DNA from: RHKX01 sp046330415
GTDB lineage: Bacteria; Actinomycetota; Thermoleophilia; Solirubrobacterales; 70-9
Length of the DNA stretch: 64,000 nucleotides
Assembly: GCA_046330415.1 (NCBI GenBank)
Contig: JAXLSW010000007.1
Coordinates: 124,001 to 188,000, forward strand
Direction: 5' to 3'
Positions 42,049-50,820 of the stretch are shown here, one piece after another. The notes under the pieces were generated by a model. The model had not been told where the DNA came from. It searched no databases and saw only the letters and a list, made by a program, of their open reading frames with translations. How positions within the stretch are numbered: position 1 is the stretch's first letter; each line of letters starts with the position of its first letter. The position numbers were made by a program, and so were the translations under genes.

Positions 42049-42695
42049 CTGCTCTCGTCTCCTGTGGGTGCGGTTGGTTGCTTGTCGGGGATCGCCTCGT
42101 AGACGTCGCCGACGAGGTTCGGAAGTGCTGCTTTGAGGAAGGCTGCGAGCTGCTCGCGCGTCCAGCGGTCGCGCTCGAGCCACTCGCGCGTCGCCGCCTC
42201 GGCCATGCCGCCGTAGGCGCGCAGGACCGCGTGGAGCTCGGGGGGAGCGTCGGCGGCGGGGCCGAGGCCGAGCGTCTCGATGATGTTGGCGGTGGCCTGC
42301 TCGCGCGCCTCGTCGAGGACGGCCTCGATCTCGGGGTCGCGGCCGAGGCCCTCGGCGCCGACGGCGGCGAGCCAGGACTCGCGGTTGCGGGAGACCATCT
42401 CCAGCCAGCGGTCGATGCTGACGCTGAGGCGCTCGTGCGGGGTCGCGCCGTTGACGTACTCGGGAACCTCCTGGGAGGGACGCATCCGCAGCATCTCGCG
42501 GACCACCTCTATATAGAGGCCGCGCTTGGTCCCGAAGTAGTGGTTGAGCAGCCCCCGGGCGACTCCCGCCTCCTCGGCGATCTCGGTCGTCGAGACGGCG
42601 CTGTAGCCGCGCTCGGAGAAGAGCCGCGCGGCTGCGGCGAGGATCTGCAGTCGGCGCTCGTCGCGCGCGGGCGCGACGGCGGTTCCGTGGGGCAT
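42045..42695 (-). CDS. TetR-family regulator of the thiolase-P450-dehydrogenase operon
   Basis: 216 residues from ATG 42695. Helix-turn-helix in RRLQILAAAARLFSERGYSA, STTEIAEEAGVARGLLNHYF and GTKRGLYIEVVREM, then a helical ligand domain. The start is fixed by a TAGCGT box ending 7 nt upstream. A 15-bp palindrome covers the -35 box, so the protein probably represses its own operon until an acyl-CoA or steroid ligand binds. It overlaps the thiolase gene by 4 nt. Confidence 0.9.
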   Translation of the reverse strand: MPHGTAVAPARDERRLQILAAAARLFSERGYSAVSTTEIAEEAGVARGLLNHYFGTKRGLYIEVVREMLRMRPSQEVPEYVNGATPHERLSVSIDRWLEMVSRNRESWLAAVGAEGLGRDPEIEAVLDEAREQATANIIETLGLGPAADAPPELHAVLRAYGGMAEAATREWLERDRWTREQLAAFLKAALPNLVGDVYEAIPDKQPTAPTGDESR

Positions 42696-42702
42696 GGACA
42701 GG

Positions 42703-42730
42703 ACGCTACCAAATGTTGGCAGCCTGCCAA
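42703..42730 (-). promoter_or_regulatory. Promoter and palindromic operator of the TetR operon
   Basis: On the minus strand TTGGCA (42725-42730) and TAGCGT (42703-42708) are separated by 16 nt. A perfect 15-bp palindrome, TTGGCAG-C-CTGCCAA (42716-42730 on the plus strand), covers the -35 box and the start of the spacer. Transcription would begin within a few bases of ATG 42695. Confidence 0.7.
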
Positions 42731-42831
42731 TGGGTGGCATCGCCCATCCCCTGGCAGCGGAGGGCAACTCCTCGCCTCCGGCGTGTTACCACCTAGGAGA
42801 GCCCGAACCCGGACGAAAGGAAGCCGCCCAT

Positions 42832-44592
42832 ATGTCCTCGGCCCTGAGGAAGCCCGTAACCGCATTGATGCTCGCGTTGGCCGCGCTGCTGGTCATCCCC
42901 GCCGCAGCCTCCGCCGCCCGCAACGTCTACGTCGCAAGCTACGACGGCGATTCCGTCGGGACCTTCCGGGTCGACCTCAGCAACGGCGTCCTCAGCCCCT
43001 CCCCGGCGCTCGGCATCGCCACCGGCGACGAACCGCGGGGCGTGGTGCTGACCGCCGACGGCAAGTACCTCTACGTCGCCAACTCCAACAGCAACGACAT
43101 CTCCGGCTACAGCGTCGCCGCCGACGGCTCGCTCACCTCGCTGGGAGCCGCGACGACCGCGGGCATCTACCCCTCGGCGCTGACCGCCACCGCCGACGGC
43201 AAGTACCTGTACGCGATCAACGAGGGCTCGGGGAACATCCGCGGCTACGCGGTCGCCTCCAACGGCTCGCTCAGCGCGCTTCCCGGCTCCCCCTACTCGG
43301 GCTTCGCGAACGCCTCCACGATCGCCTCGACGGTGGACTCCAAGTACGTCTACATCACCCGTCCTGACGCGGGCGGGATCCAGAACGTTCACGGCTACGC
43401 GATCGGCGCCGACGGCGCCCTGACCGCCATCGCCGCGACGCCCGCGGACGCCGGCACCGATCCGGGCATGCCGGTCGTCACCCCCGACGGCAAGCGGATG
43501 TACATCGCCTCGCCGGGCAGCTCCCAGATCTACGCCTTCGCGATCGCCGACAGCGGCGCGCTCGCGCCGCTTGCGGGCTCGCCCTTCGCGGCGACCAACT
43601 CGCTCTACGGCCTCGCGGTGTCGCCGAACGGCAAGAACCTGCTCGCGCCGAACTCCGCCGGTAACGGCGTCAGCTCCTTCGCGATCGGCACCGACGGCGC
43701 CCTCGCGGCGGTCGCCGGCTCGCCGTTTGCGACGGCCACCAACGACAACTCGGCGGTGGCCGTGAGCCCCGACGGCAAGTACGCCTACTCGGCCGATCGC
43801 GCACTCGCCAACGTGAACGCGTTCTCGGTGGCCGACGGTGGCAGCCTCGCGGCGGTCGCCGGCTCGCCGTTCCAGAACGCGGCCAACGGCGCCGGCTACG
43901 GCTCCGTCGTCGTCTCCCCCAACCAGGGCCCGAAGGCCAGCCTGACGGTGATCCCGAAGGAACCCGGCCTGAAGGAGAAGACGCAGTTCAAGGGCGACGG
44001 GTCGACCGATCCCGACGGCACGGTCTCCACCTACGTCTACGACTTCGGCGACGGCACGAGCAAGACCGGCACCGCCGAGAAGCCCAAGGTCAGCCACAAG
44101 TACAAGCAGGTCGGCACCTACACGGTGACGCTGACGGTGACCGACAACGAGGGCTGCTCCACCTCCGTCGTCTACACCGGCCAGACCGCCTCCTGCAACG
44201 GCAGCGCTGCCGCGGTGACGACGAGGCAGGTCACCGTCTCCGACAAGGAGATCGAGAAGCCGAAGCTCAAGGCCAAGAGCAAGCAGACGCAGAAGGGCAA
44301 GACCGTCAAGGTCGAGGTCCAGGCGGGCGCCAACGAGGCCGTCACGGTCGTCGGCACCGGCACGGTCAAGATCAAGGGCAAGAACGACCAGCCGCTGCTG
44401 AAGGTCAAGAAGAGCGTCAAGGCCGGGACCACGAAGGTGCTGAAGCTCAAGCTGAAGCGCGAGTCCTCCAACAACAAGGTCCTCAAGGCGCTCGACAAGG
44501 GCAAGCCGGTGAAGGCGAAGGTCCAGGTCAAGTACATCGACGCCGCCGGCAACCAGCTGCAGCTGAAGACGCCGCCGATCGAGCTCAGGTAG
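42832..44592 (+). CDS. Secreted beta-propeller protein with PKD domain and Lys-rich C-terminal module
   Basis: 586 residues. The signal peptide ends at AAASAARN (about residue 29). Residues 30-360 form a YncE/lactonase-like seven-bladed propeller with repeats of YVAN...SVAADGSLTSLG and LAAVAGSPF type. A PKD domain follows (GSTDPDGTVSTYVYDFGDGT, then TVTLTVTDNEG). The last 120 residues are Lys-rich beta structure (KGKTVKVEVQAGANEAVTVV ... AAGNQLQL), also found in the next gene and at 53197. It should sit on or outside the cell. GAAAGGAAG precedes ATG 42832. Confidence 0.85.
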   Translation: MSSALRKPVTALMLALAALLVIPAAASAARNVYVASYDGDSVGTFRVDLSNGVLSPSPALGIATGDEPRGVVLTADGKYLYVANSNSNDISGYSVAADGSLTSLGAATTAGIYPSALTATADGKYLYAINEGSGNIRGYAVASNGSLSALPGSPYSGFANASTIASTVDSKYVYITRPDAGGIQNVHGYAIGADGALTAIAATPADAGTDPGMPVVTPDGKRMYIASPGSSQIYAFAIADSGALAPLAGSPFAATNSLYGLAVSPNGKNLLAPNSAGNGVSSFAIGTDGALAAVAGSPFATATNDNSAVAVSPDGKYAYSADRALANVNAFSVADGGSLAAVAGSPFQNAANGAGYGSVVVSPNQGPKASLTVIPKEPGLKEKTQFKGDGSTDPDGTVSTYVYDFGDGTSKTGTAEKPKVSHKYKQVGTYTVTLTVTDNEGCSTSVVYTGQTASCNGSAAAVTTRQVTVSDKEIEKPKLKAKSKQTQKGKTVKVEVQAGANEAVTVVGTGTVKIKGKNDQPLLKVKKSVKAGTTKVLKLKLKRESSNNKVLKALDKGKPVKAKVQVKYIDAAGNQLQLKTPPIELR

Positions 44593-44609
44593 CGGGGAGG
44601 CGCGGGCGG

Positions 44610-44635
44610 GCCGGTCCCTCCTCGGAGGGACCGGC
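44610..44635 (+). terminator. Hairpin terminator after the PKD propeller gene
   Basis: Perfect 11-bp stem GCCGGTCCCTC (44610-44620) with GAGGGACCGGC (44625-44635) and loop CTCG, 17 nt after the stop. There is no T-tract, as is usual in this window. Confidence 0.7.
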
Positions 44636-44710
44636 GAATCCCGCGGTCCGCGCACCTATAGTCCGGACCTCGTATCCGCGAGGGAGAACGTCCGACAGGG
44701 GAGGACATCA

Positions 44711-46162
44711 GTGAGCGCCCACCAGTTGAAGCTCGTCCGGATCGGCATCGCCGCACTCGTGTGCGTCGCGTTCGCCTGGGCCTGCGCCTCGACGGCGTTC
44801 GCAGCGCCGTTCCTCTACGTCTCCAACCAGGGGAGCGACAACATCACGCCGTTCTCGGTGGCCGCCGACGGGACGCTCACCGCGCAGCCGCAGGTCCCGG
44901 CCGGCGAGAGCCCGCTCGGCACCGCCGCCACGCCCGACGGCCGCTTCCTCTACGTCGCGCTGAACGGTCCCCCGGATCAGGTCGCGGCCTTCTCGATCGC
45001 GCCCGACGGCGTCCTCACGCCGGTCCCCGGCTCCCCGTTCTCGACCGGCCTCAACCCGACCGCAGTCGCCGTCGGCGGGGAGGGCAAGGTCCTCTACGTC
45101 GCCAACTTCGGCGCCGACACGATCTCGACCTTCTCGATCGACCAGACGACCGGCGCCCTGAGCCCGGCCGGCGCCCCGGTCGCGACCCAGGACGGCCCCT
45201 CGGCGCTCGCCCTCTCGCCGAACGGTCAGTTCCTCTTCGTGCCGAACTTCGGCTCGGGCTCGATCTCGGCCTTCTCGGTCGGTGGCGGCGGCGCGCTGAC
45301 GCCGGTCGCCGGATCGCCGTTCGCACTCGGCGGCACCTTCCAGGGCGACGCCATCGTCGCCCCCGACGGCGCGCACCTATATACGTCTCGCCAACTCGGC
45401 AACGTGATCAACGCCTTCAGCATCGCGCCGAACGGCGTGATCTCGGCGGTCGCCGGATCGCCCTTCCCGGCTCTGAGCCCGATCGCGCTCGCCTTCAGCT
45501 CCGAGGGGGCGACCCTGTTCTCGGCGAGCAAGGGGAGCAACCTGGTGCAGACGTTCGCCGTCGATCCCAACGGCGCGATCGTCGCGGGCCCGTCGGCGGC
45601 GGCCGGCAGCGCGCCCGGCGGTCTCACCGTCGGCCTCGACGGCAAGACACTGTTCGCCAGCAACGCCACCGGCAACAACGTCTCCGCCTACACGGTCGCG
45701 GGGGGAGCGCTCACGGCCGTCGCGGGCTCGCCGTTCGCTACCGGCGGCTCCGCGCCCTCCGCCCGCCACAACGCGTTCGTCGACACCGACGACGAAGCCG
45801 CCTTCGAGCTCACCGGCAAGGCCAAGCAGAAGGTGAAGCTGAAGGGCAAGAAGACGAAGGTGAAGGTCAAGGTGACCATCACCGCCAACGAGGGCCTGAC
45901 GACGGTCTCCGGCGGCACGCTCAAGGGCAAGGGCCTGAAGAACGCGAAGCTGAAGTCCGTCACGAGCGACCTCACCACCGCGCAGACCCTGAACCTGACG
46001 CTGAAGGGCAAGGGCAAGAAGACCGGCAAGAAGGTCGCGAAGCTCCTCGGCAAGAAGAAGAAGGTGACCGCCAACGTGAAGGTCGACGGCACCGACCCCC
46101 TCGGCAACGCGCAGTCGCGGACGCTCAAGGTCACGCTCAAGGGCAAGGGCAAGAAGAAGTAA
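44711..46162 (+). CDS. Secreted beta-propeller protein with Lys-rich C-terminal module
   Basis: 483 residues from GTG 44711 behind GGGGAGGAC. The signal peptide ends near TAFAAPF. The propeller shows repeats of FLYVSNQGSDNITPFSVAAD and TPVAGSPFALGG type and is a paralogue of the protein at 42832, without the PKD domain. The C-terminal 120 residues are extremely Lys-rich (KVKLKGKKTKVKVKVTITAN, LKGKGKKTGKKVAKLLGKKK) and end LKVTLKGKGKKK. Basic tails of this kind may hold the protein to acidic wall polymers. Function unknown. Confidence 0.83.
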   Translation: MSAHQLKLVRIGIAALVCVAFAWACASTAFAAPFLYVSNQGSDNITPFSVAADGTLTAQPQVPAGESPLGTAATPDGRFLYVALNGPPDQVAAFSIAPDGVLTPVPGSPFSTGLNPTAVAVGGEGKVLYVANFGADTISTFSIDQTTGALSPAGAPVATQDGPSALALSPNGQFLFVPNFGSGSISAFSVGGGGALTPVAGSPFALGGTFQGDAIVAPDGAHLYTSRQLGNVINAFSIAPNGVISAVAGSPFPALSPIALAFSSEGATLFSASKGSNLVQTFAVDPNGAIVAGPSAAAGSAPGGLTVGLDGKTLFASNATGNNVSAYTVAGGALTAVAGSPFATGGSAPSARHNAFVDTDDEAAFELTGKAKQKVKLKGKKTKVKVKVTITANEGLTTVSGGTLKGKGLKNAKLKSVTSDLTTAQTLNLTLKGKGKKTGKKVAKLLGKKKKVTANVKVDGTDPLGNAQSRTLKVTLKGKGKKK

Positions 46163-46179
46163 CGGCGCCGCCCCGATAG

Positions 46180-46210
46180 GGTCGCCTCCCACCCCGGAGA
46201 GGAGGCGACC
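46180..46210 (+). promoter_or_regulatory. Hairpin covering the ribosome site of the benzoylformate decarboxylase-like gene, with overlapping -10 box
   Basis: Arms GGTCGCCTCC (46180-46189) and GGAGGCGACC (46201-46210) pair perfectly; the GGAGG ribosome site lies in the 3' arm. A TAGGGT box (46177-46182) overlaps the 5' arm. Transcripts started there would lack the full stem, while read-through from the upstream gene would fold it and hide the ribosome site or terminate. Confidence 0.5.
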
Positions 46211-46216
46211 ATCACC

Positions 46217-47824
46217 ATGAGCACGGTTCGCGAGGCCACCTACGACCTGCTGCGCAAGCACGGGATGACGACGATGTTCGGCAACCCCGGATCGACCGAG
46301 CTGCCCATGCTCGCCGACTTCCCCGACGACTTCCGATACGTCCTCGGCCTGCAGGAGGCGGTCGCCGTCGGCATGGCGGACGGCTATGCGCAGGCGTCCG
46401 GCACCGTCGGCCACGTCAACCTCCACACCGCGCCAGGCCTCGGCAACGCGATGGGTGCCCTCTTCAACGCGCAGGCCAACCACGCGGCGCTGCTCGTCAC
46501 GGCCGGCCAGCAGGTGCGCGCCCACATGACGATGCAGGCGAACCTGACCAACCGGGATGCCACGCGCGTCCCCCATCCCTACGTGAAGTGGAGCTACGAG
46601 CCGCCGCGCGCCGCCGACGTCCCCGCCGCGATCGGCCGCGCGATCCACACCGCCGCGCTCGCCCCCAAGGGTCCCGCCTTCGTCTCGATCCCGATGGACG
46701 ACTGGACCGAGGAGGCCGACCCCGAGGTCACCCCGCATGCGCTCGAGCGCTCGATCGACGGCCGCGGCGCCCCGGCTCCCGACGCGGTCGCCGCCCTCGC
46801 GGCGCGGATCGCCAACGCCTCCAACCCGGTGCTCGTCGCCGGCCCCGACATCGACGCGAGCGGCGGTTGGGAGGGGGCGGTCGCCTTCGCCGAGTCCCAG
46901 AAGCTGCCGGTCTGGGCGATCCCCGCGACGGGCGGCGGGCGCATCGGCTTCCCGGAGGGACACCCGGCCTTCCAGGGCCTGCTGCCGCCCGGTATCGCCG
47001 CGGTCAGCGAAACGCTGAACGGCCACGACCTCGTCCTCGTCGTCGGGGCGTCGGTGTTCGCCTACTACCCCTACCTGCCGGGAGCGCTCCTGCCCGAGGG
47101 AGCCGAGCTCGTGCAGATCACCTCCGATCCCGACGAGGCGGCCCGCGCACCGGTCGGCGAGGCGCTCGTCTGCGACCCGGCGCTCGCCTTCGCCGCGCTC
47201 AACGCCGCGCTCGAACCCTCAGGCCGCGACGCGCCGCCCGAGCGCGACGGACCGATGGATCCACCCGACATGGGGGAGGGGAACCCGATCAGCGGCACCG
47301 AGGCGATGGCCGCGCTCGCCGCCGCGCTCCCCGAGGACGCCGTCGTCGTCCTCGAGGCGCCGTCGGCGACGCTCGCCCTGCGCAACCAGCTGCGGCTCTC
47401 GCGGCCGGGCTCCTACTACTTCGGCGCCGGCGGGGGCCTCGGCTTCGGCCTCGCCGCGGCGGTGGGCGTCGGCCTCGCCGTCCCCGACCGCCCCGTCGTC
47501 GCCGTCATCGGCGAGGGCTCGGCGCAGTACGCGATCACCGCGTTCTGGAGCGCCGCCGCCTACGACGTCCCGGTCACCTTCCTGGTCCTTCGCAACGCCG
47601 AGTACGCGATCCTCAAGTGGTTCTCGCTCGCCGAGGGGGTGGAGGGGGCGCCCGGGCTCGACCTGCCGGCCCTCGACGTCGCCGCGGTCGCCGAGGGCTA
47701 CGGCGTTCCCTCGACCAAGGTAGACACCGGCGAGGAGCTGCGCGAGGCGCTCGGCTCCCGGATCGGCTCCGGCAAGCCGCAGCTCGTCGAGGTCGGGGTC
47801 GCCCCCGGAATGTGGCTGGCGTAG
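46217..47824 (+). CDS. mdlC: Benzoylformate decarboxylase-like ThDP enzyme
   Basis: 535 residues, the normal length. N-terminal pyrimidine domain: FGNPGSTELPMLADFPDDFR, then LQEAVAVGMADGYAQASG (cofactor Glu near residue 50). Middle domain from AANASNPVLVAGPDIDASG. C-terminal pyrophosphate domain: VIGEGSAQYAITAFWSAAAY then LVLRNAEYAILKWF (metal site). The NPGSTELP and AEYAILKWF forms match benzoylformate decarboxylases, which turn benzoylformate into benzaldehyde and CO2. It is followed 30 nt later by a fused 2-hydroxyacid dehydrogenase. Related substrates (other aryl or branched 2-oxoacids) cannot be excluded. Confidence 0.85.
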   Translation: MSTVREATYDLLRKHGMTTMFGNPGSTELPMLADFPDDFRYVLGLQEAVAVGMADGYAQASGTVGHVNLHTAPGLGNAMGALFNAQANHAALLVTAGQQVRAHMTMQANLTNRDATRVPHPYVKWSYEPPRAADVPAAIGRAIHTAALAPKGPAFVSIPMDDWTEEADPEVTPHALERSIDGRGAPAPDAVAALAARIANASNPVLVAGPDIDASGGWEGAVAFAESQKLPVWAIPATGGGRIGFPEGHPAFQGLLPPGIAAVSETLNGHDLVLVVGASVFAYYPYLPGALLPEGAELVQITSDPDEAARAPVGEALVCDPALAFAALNAALEPSGRDAPPERDGPMDPPDMGEGNPISGTEAMAALAAALPEDAVVVLEAPSATLALRNQLRLSRPGSYYFGAGGGLGFGLAAAVGVGLAVPDRPVVAVIGEGSAQYAITAFWSAAAYDVPVTFLVLRNAEYAILKWFSLAEGVEGAPGLDLPALDVAAVAEGYGVPSTKVDTGEELREALGSRIGSGKPQLVEVGVAPGMWLA

Positions 47825-47854
47825 GGACCGTCCCGGCGGGCGCGAGGTAGGACG

Positions 47855-50800
47855 ATGCCGCTGATCGAGACCAAGATCGAGCGGATAGCGCCGCAGCCGC
47901 AGCCGAGCGACGACCGCGCTCCCGATGCGCTCGCGAGCGGCGTCGCTGAGCCGCTCGCCTCCGAGCTGCGCGCGATCGTCGGCGCCGAGGGCCTGCTCGG
48001 CCGCGCCAGCGACATCGTCCGCTACGCCTCCGACGCGAGCCCCTACCGGAAGCTGCCGCGGGCGGTGGTCCGTCCCCGCGACGTCGGCCAGGTTGCGGCG
48101 CTGATGGCCTACTGCCGCGAGCGCGACGTCCCGCTCGTCTTCCGCGCCGGCGGCACCAGCCTCAACGGGCAGTCGCAGACCGACGGCGTGCTCGCTGACG
48201 TCCGCCATCACTGGGGCGGGATCGAGGTGCTCGACGCCGACGCGCTCCGGGTGCGAGCGAAGCCCGGCGCGATCCTCGGCCACGTCAACCGCGTGCTCGC
48301 CCCCTACGGGCGCAAGCTCGGCCCCGACCCCGCCTCCACCGACATCGCCACCGTCGGCGGCGTCGTCGCCAACAACTCCGGCGGGATGCGATGCGGCATC
48401 GTCCGCGACTCCTACTCGACGATCGCCTCGATCAGGTTCGCGTTGCCGTCGGGGACTGTCATCGACACGGCCGACGCAGACGCCGCCCAGCAGTTCGAGC
48501 GCGCCGAACCCGAGCTCGCGGCCGAGCTCGCCGCGATCCGCGATGAGCTCCGCGCCGACGCCGACCTGCGCGAGCGCGTGCGCCGCAAGTTCGAGATCAA
48601 GAACACGACCGGCTACCGGCTCTGCGCGTTCCTCGACGCCGACGAGCCGGTCGAGATCTTCAAGCGCCTGCTGATCGGCTCGGAGGGGACGCTCGCCTTC
48701 ATCGCCGAGGTTGTCTACGAGACGGTCCCGCTGCCGGCGGTGACGACGACGGCGTGGGCGCACTTCGACTCGATCAAGTCGGCGACCGACTCCGTTCCCG
48801 AGCTGGTGGCGGCGGGAGCGACCGCGGTCGAGCTGATGGTCGCCCCGGCGCTGATGGTCGCCGCCAACTCGATCGCCGGCACGCCCGAGTACTGGAAGGA
48901 GCTGCCGCTGGAGTCGGCGGCGCTGCTCGTCGAGTTCGGCGCTGAGGACACGGAGGGGCTCGACGAGGGGGAGGCCACCGCCGCAAAGGTCTTCGAGGCG
49001 CACGCCCCGTTCCGCGAGGTCGACTTCACGCGCGACCCCGAGCGGATCGAGCTCGACTGGAAGGTGCGCGAGGGGCTGCACGGGCTGATCGGGCAGTTCC
49101 GCGCGCCCGGCTCGGCGCTGATCGTCGAGGACGTCTGCGTGCCGCCGGCGCGGATCGCCGAGGCGGCCGAGGAGCTGCGGGCGCTGCTGGGAGAGCACGG
49201 CTTCCTCGCGGGCGTGGCGGGGCACGCCTCGGCGGGCAACCTCCACTTCATGCTCACGCCCGACTTCGGCAAGCCCGAGGACGTGGAGCGCTACGAGACC
49301 TTCATCGCCGCCCTCGTCGAGCTCATCCTCGACCGCTACGACGGCTCGCTCAAGGCCGAGCACGGGACCGGCCTCAACATGGCGCCGTTCGTCGAGCGCG
49401 AGTGGGGAAAGGACGCGACCGAGCTGATGTGGCGGATCAAGCGCGCCGCCGATCCCGAGACGGTGCTCGGGCCGGGGGTGCTGCTCAACCGCGACCCCGA
49501 CTGCCATCTGCAGGACCTGAAGACGACGCCGGAGATCGAGGAGGTCGCGACGAAGTGCGTGGAGTGCGGCTTCTGCGAGCCGGTCTGCCCGAGCCGCGGG
49601 CTGACGACGACCCCGCGCCAGCGGATCGTCCTGCGCCGGGAGATGGCCCGCCAGCCCGCCGGCTCGCCGCTGCTGCGCGCGCTGCTCGACGAGTACGACT
49701 ACGACGGCCTGCAGACCTGCGCCGCCGACGGCACCTGCAAGGAGGCCTGCCCGCTCGGGATCGACACCGGCGTGATGGTGAAGTCGATGCGCGGGAGCCT
49801 GCGCGGCGCCCGCGAGGAGCGCGCCGCGCTGAAGGCGGCGGAGCGCTGGGCGAAGGTCGAGCGCGCCGCCCGCGGTGGCCTCAGCGCCGGTGCCGCGGTC
49901 AGCAACGTGATCGGCGACGGCCCGCTCGAGGGGATCACCGCGGCGGCGCGGAAGGCGGTCGGCGCCGACCTCGTCCCCGAGTGGGAGCCGCCGATGCCGC
50001 CCCCCGCGCCCACGATGCCACCGCCGACGGTGCGTCCCGGTGCCCACGCCGTCTACCTCCCCGCCTGCGTCAACCGCATCTTCGGCCGTTCGCCCTCCGA
50101 CTACGGCTACGCCGACGGCGGCGCGGAGGCGCACTCGGTTCCCGAGGCGCTCGCCACCGTCTCCGCCCGCGCCGGCAAGCCGGTGTGGATCCCCAGCGAC
50201 GTCGCCGGCACCTGCTGCTCGACCCCGTGGACGTCGAAGGGCTACGCGCGGGGCGCCGAGGCGATGGCGAACGCGACCGTCGAGAAGCTCTGGCGCTGGA
50301 GCGAGGAGGGCGAGCTGCCGGTGGTGATCGATGCGACCTCGTGCACCCACGGCCTGCTCGAGGCGCGCGACGCGCTCACCGAGGAGAACCAGGGAAGGCT
50401 CGACGCGATGACGATCCTCGACTCGATCGAGTGGTGCGGGCGGCATCTGCTCACCAACCTCGAGGTGACGCGCAAGGTCGCCAGTGCCGTGCTCCACCCG
50501 ACCTGCTCCTCCAAGCACCTCGGCCTCGACGGCGAGCTGCGCCTGATCGCCGGCGCGGTCGCCGAGGAGGTCGTCGTCCCCGAGACCGCAACCTGCTGCG
50601 GCTTCGCCGGTGACCGCGGCTTCCTGCACCCGGAGCTCACGGCGGCCGCCACCGCCGAGGAGGCCGCCGAGGTCAAGGGCGTCGCTGCCGATGCCCACCT
50701 GTGTGCGAACCGCACCTGCGAGATCGGCCTCGAGCGGGCGACGGGGGAGAGGTACGAGAGCTTCGTCTACCTGCTCGAGCGCGCGACCCGCCCGAGCTGA
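47855..50800 (+). CDS. Fused FAD/Fe-S 2-hydroxyacid dehydrogenase (D-lactate/glycolate/mandelate type)
   Basis: 981 residues. FAD-binding_4 domain (residues 60-240) with FRAGGTSLNGQSQTDGVLAD and GGVVANNSGGMRCG; FAD-oxidase C domain (to about 520) with GHASAGNLHF and EHGTGLNMAPFVE; two ferredoxin motifs CVECGFCEPVCP (about 567) and CAADGTCKEACPLG (about 622); two CCG domains (PACVNRIFG, CCSTPW near 786, CCGFAGDRGF near 913). It combines GlcD and GlcF in one chain and oxidises a D-2-hydroxyacid, passing electrons to quinone. Next to a benzoylformate decarboxylase, (R)-mandelate is an attractive but unproven substrate. Confidence 0.9.
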   Translation: MPLIETKIERIAPQPQPSDDRAPDALASGVAEPLASELRAIVGAEGLLGRASDIVRYASDASPYRKLPRAVVRPRDVGQVAALMAYCRERDVPLVFRAGGTSLNGQSQTDGVLADVRHHWGGIEVLDADALRVRAKPGAILGHVNRVLAPYGRKLGPDPASTDIATVGGVVANNSGGMRCGIVRDSYSTIASIRFALPSGTVIDTADADAAQQFERAEPELAAELAAIRDELRADADLRERVRRKFEIKNTTGYRLCAFLDADEPVEIFKRLLIGSEGTLAFIAEVVYETVPLPAVTTTAWAHFDSIKSATDSVPELVAAGATAVELMVAPALMVAANSIAGTPEYWKELPLESAALLVEFGAEDTEGLDEGEATAAKVFEAHAPFREVDFTRDPERIELDWKVREGLHGLIGQFRAPGSALIVEDVCVPPARIAEAAEELRALLGEHGFLAGVAGHASAGNLHFMLTPDFGKPEDVERYETFIAALVELILDRYDGSLKAEHGTGLNMAPFVEREWGKDATELMWRIKRAADPETVLGPGVLLNRDPDCHLQDLKTTPEIEEVATKCVECGFCEPVCPSRGLTTTPRQRIVLRREMARQPAGSPLLRALLDEYDYDGLQTCAADGTCKEACPLGIDTGVMVKSMRGSLRGAREERAALKAAERWAKVERAARGGLSAGAAVSNVIGDGPLEGITAAARKAVGADLVPEWEPPMPPPAPTMPPPTVRPGAHAVYLPACVNRIFGRSPSDYGYADGGAEAHSVPEALATVSARAGKPVWIPSDVAGTCCSTPWTSKGYARGAEAMANATVEKLWRWSEEGELPVVIDATSCTHGLLEARDALTEENQGRLDAMTILDSIEWCGRHLLTNLEVTRKVASAVLHPTCSSKHLGLDGELRLIAGAVAEEVVVPETATCCGFAGDRGFLHPELTAAATAEEAAEVKGVAADAHLCANRTCEIGLERATGERYESFVYLLERATRPS

Positions 50801-50820
50801 GCGAGGAGCGAGGAGCGCCG

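Noticed and set aside
47219..50698. A 1159-codon open frame on the minus strand
   Set aside because: It is the antisense shadow of the FAD/Fe-S dehydrogenase and decarboxylase genes. Its composition is repetitive Arg/Val/Asp/Leu with no domain, a known effect of G/C-rich third positions.
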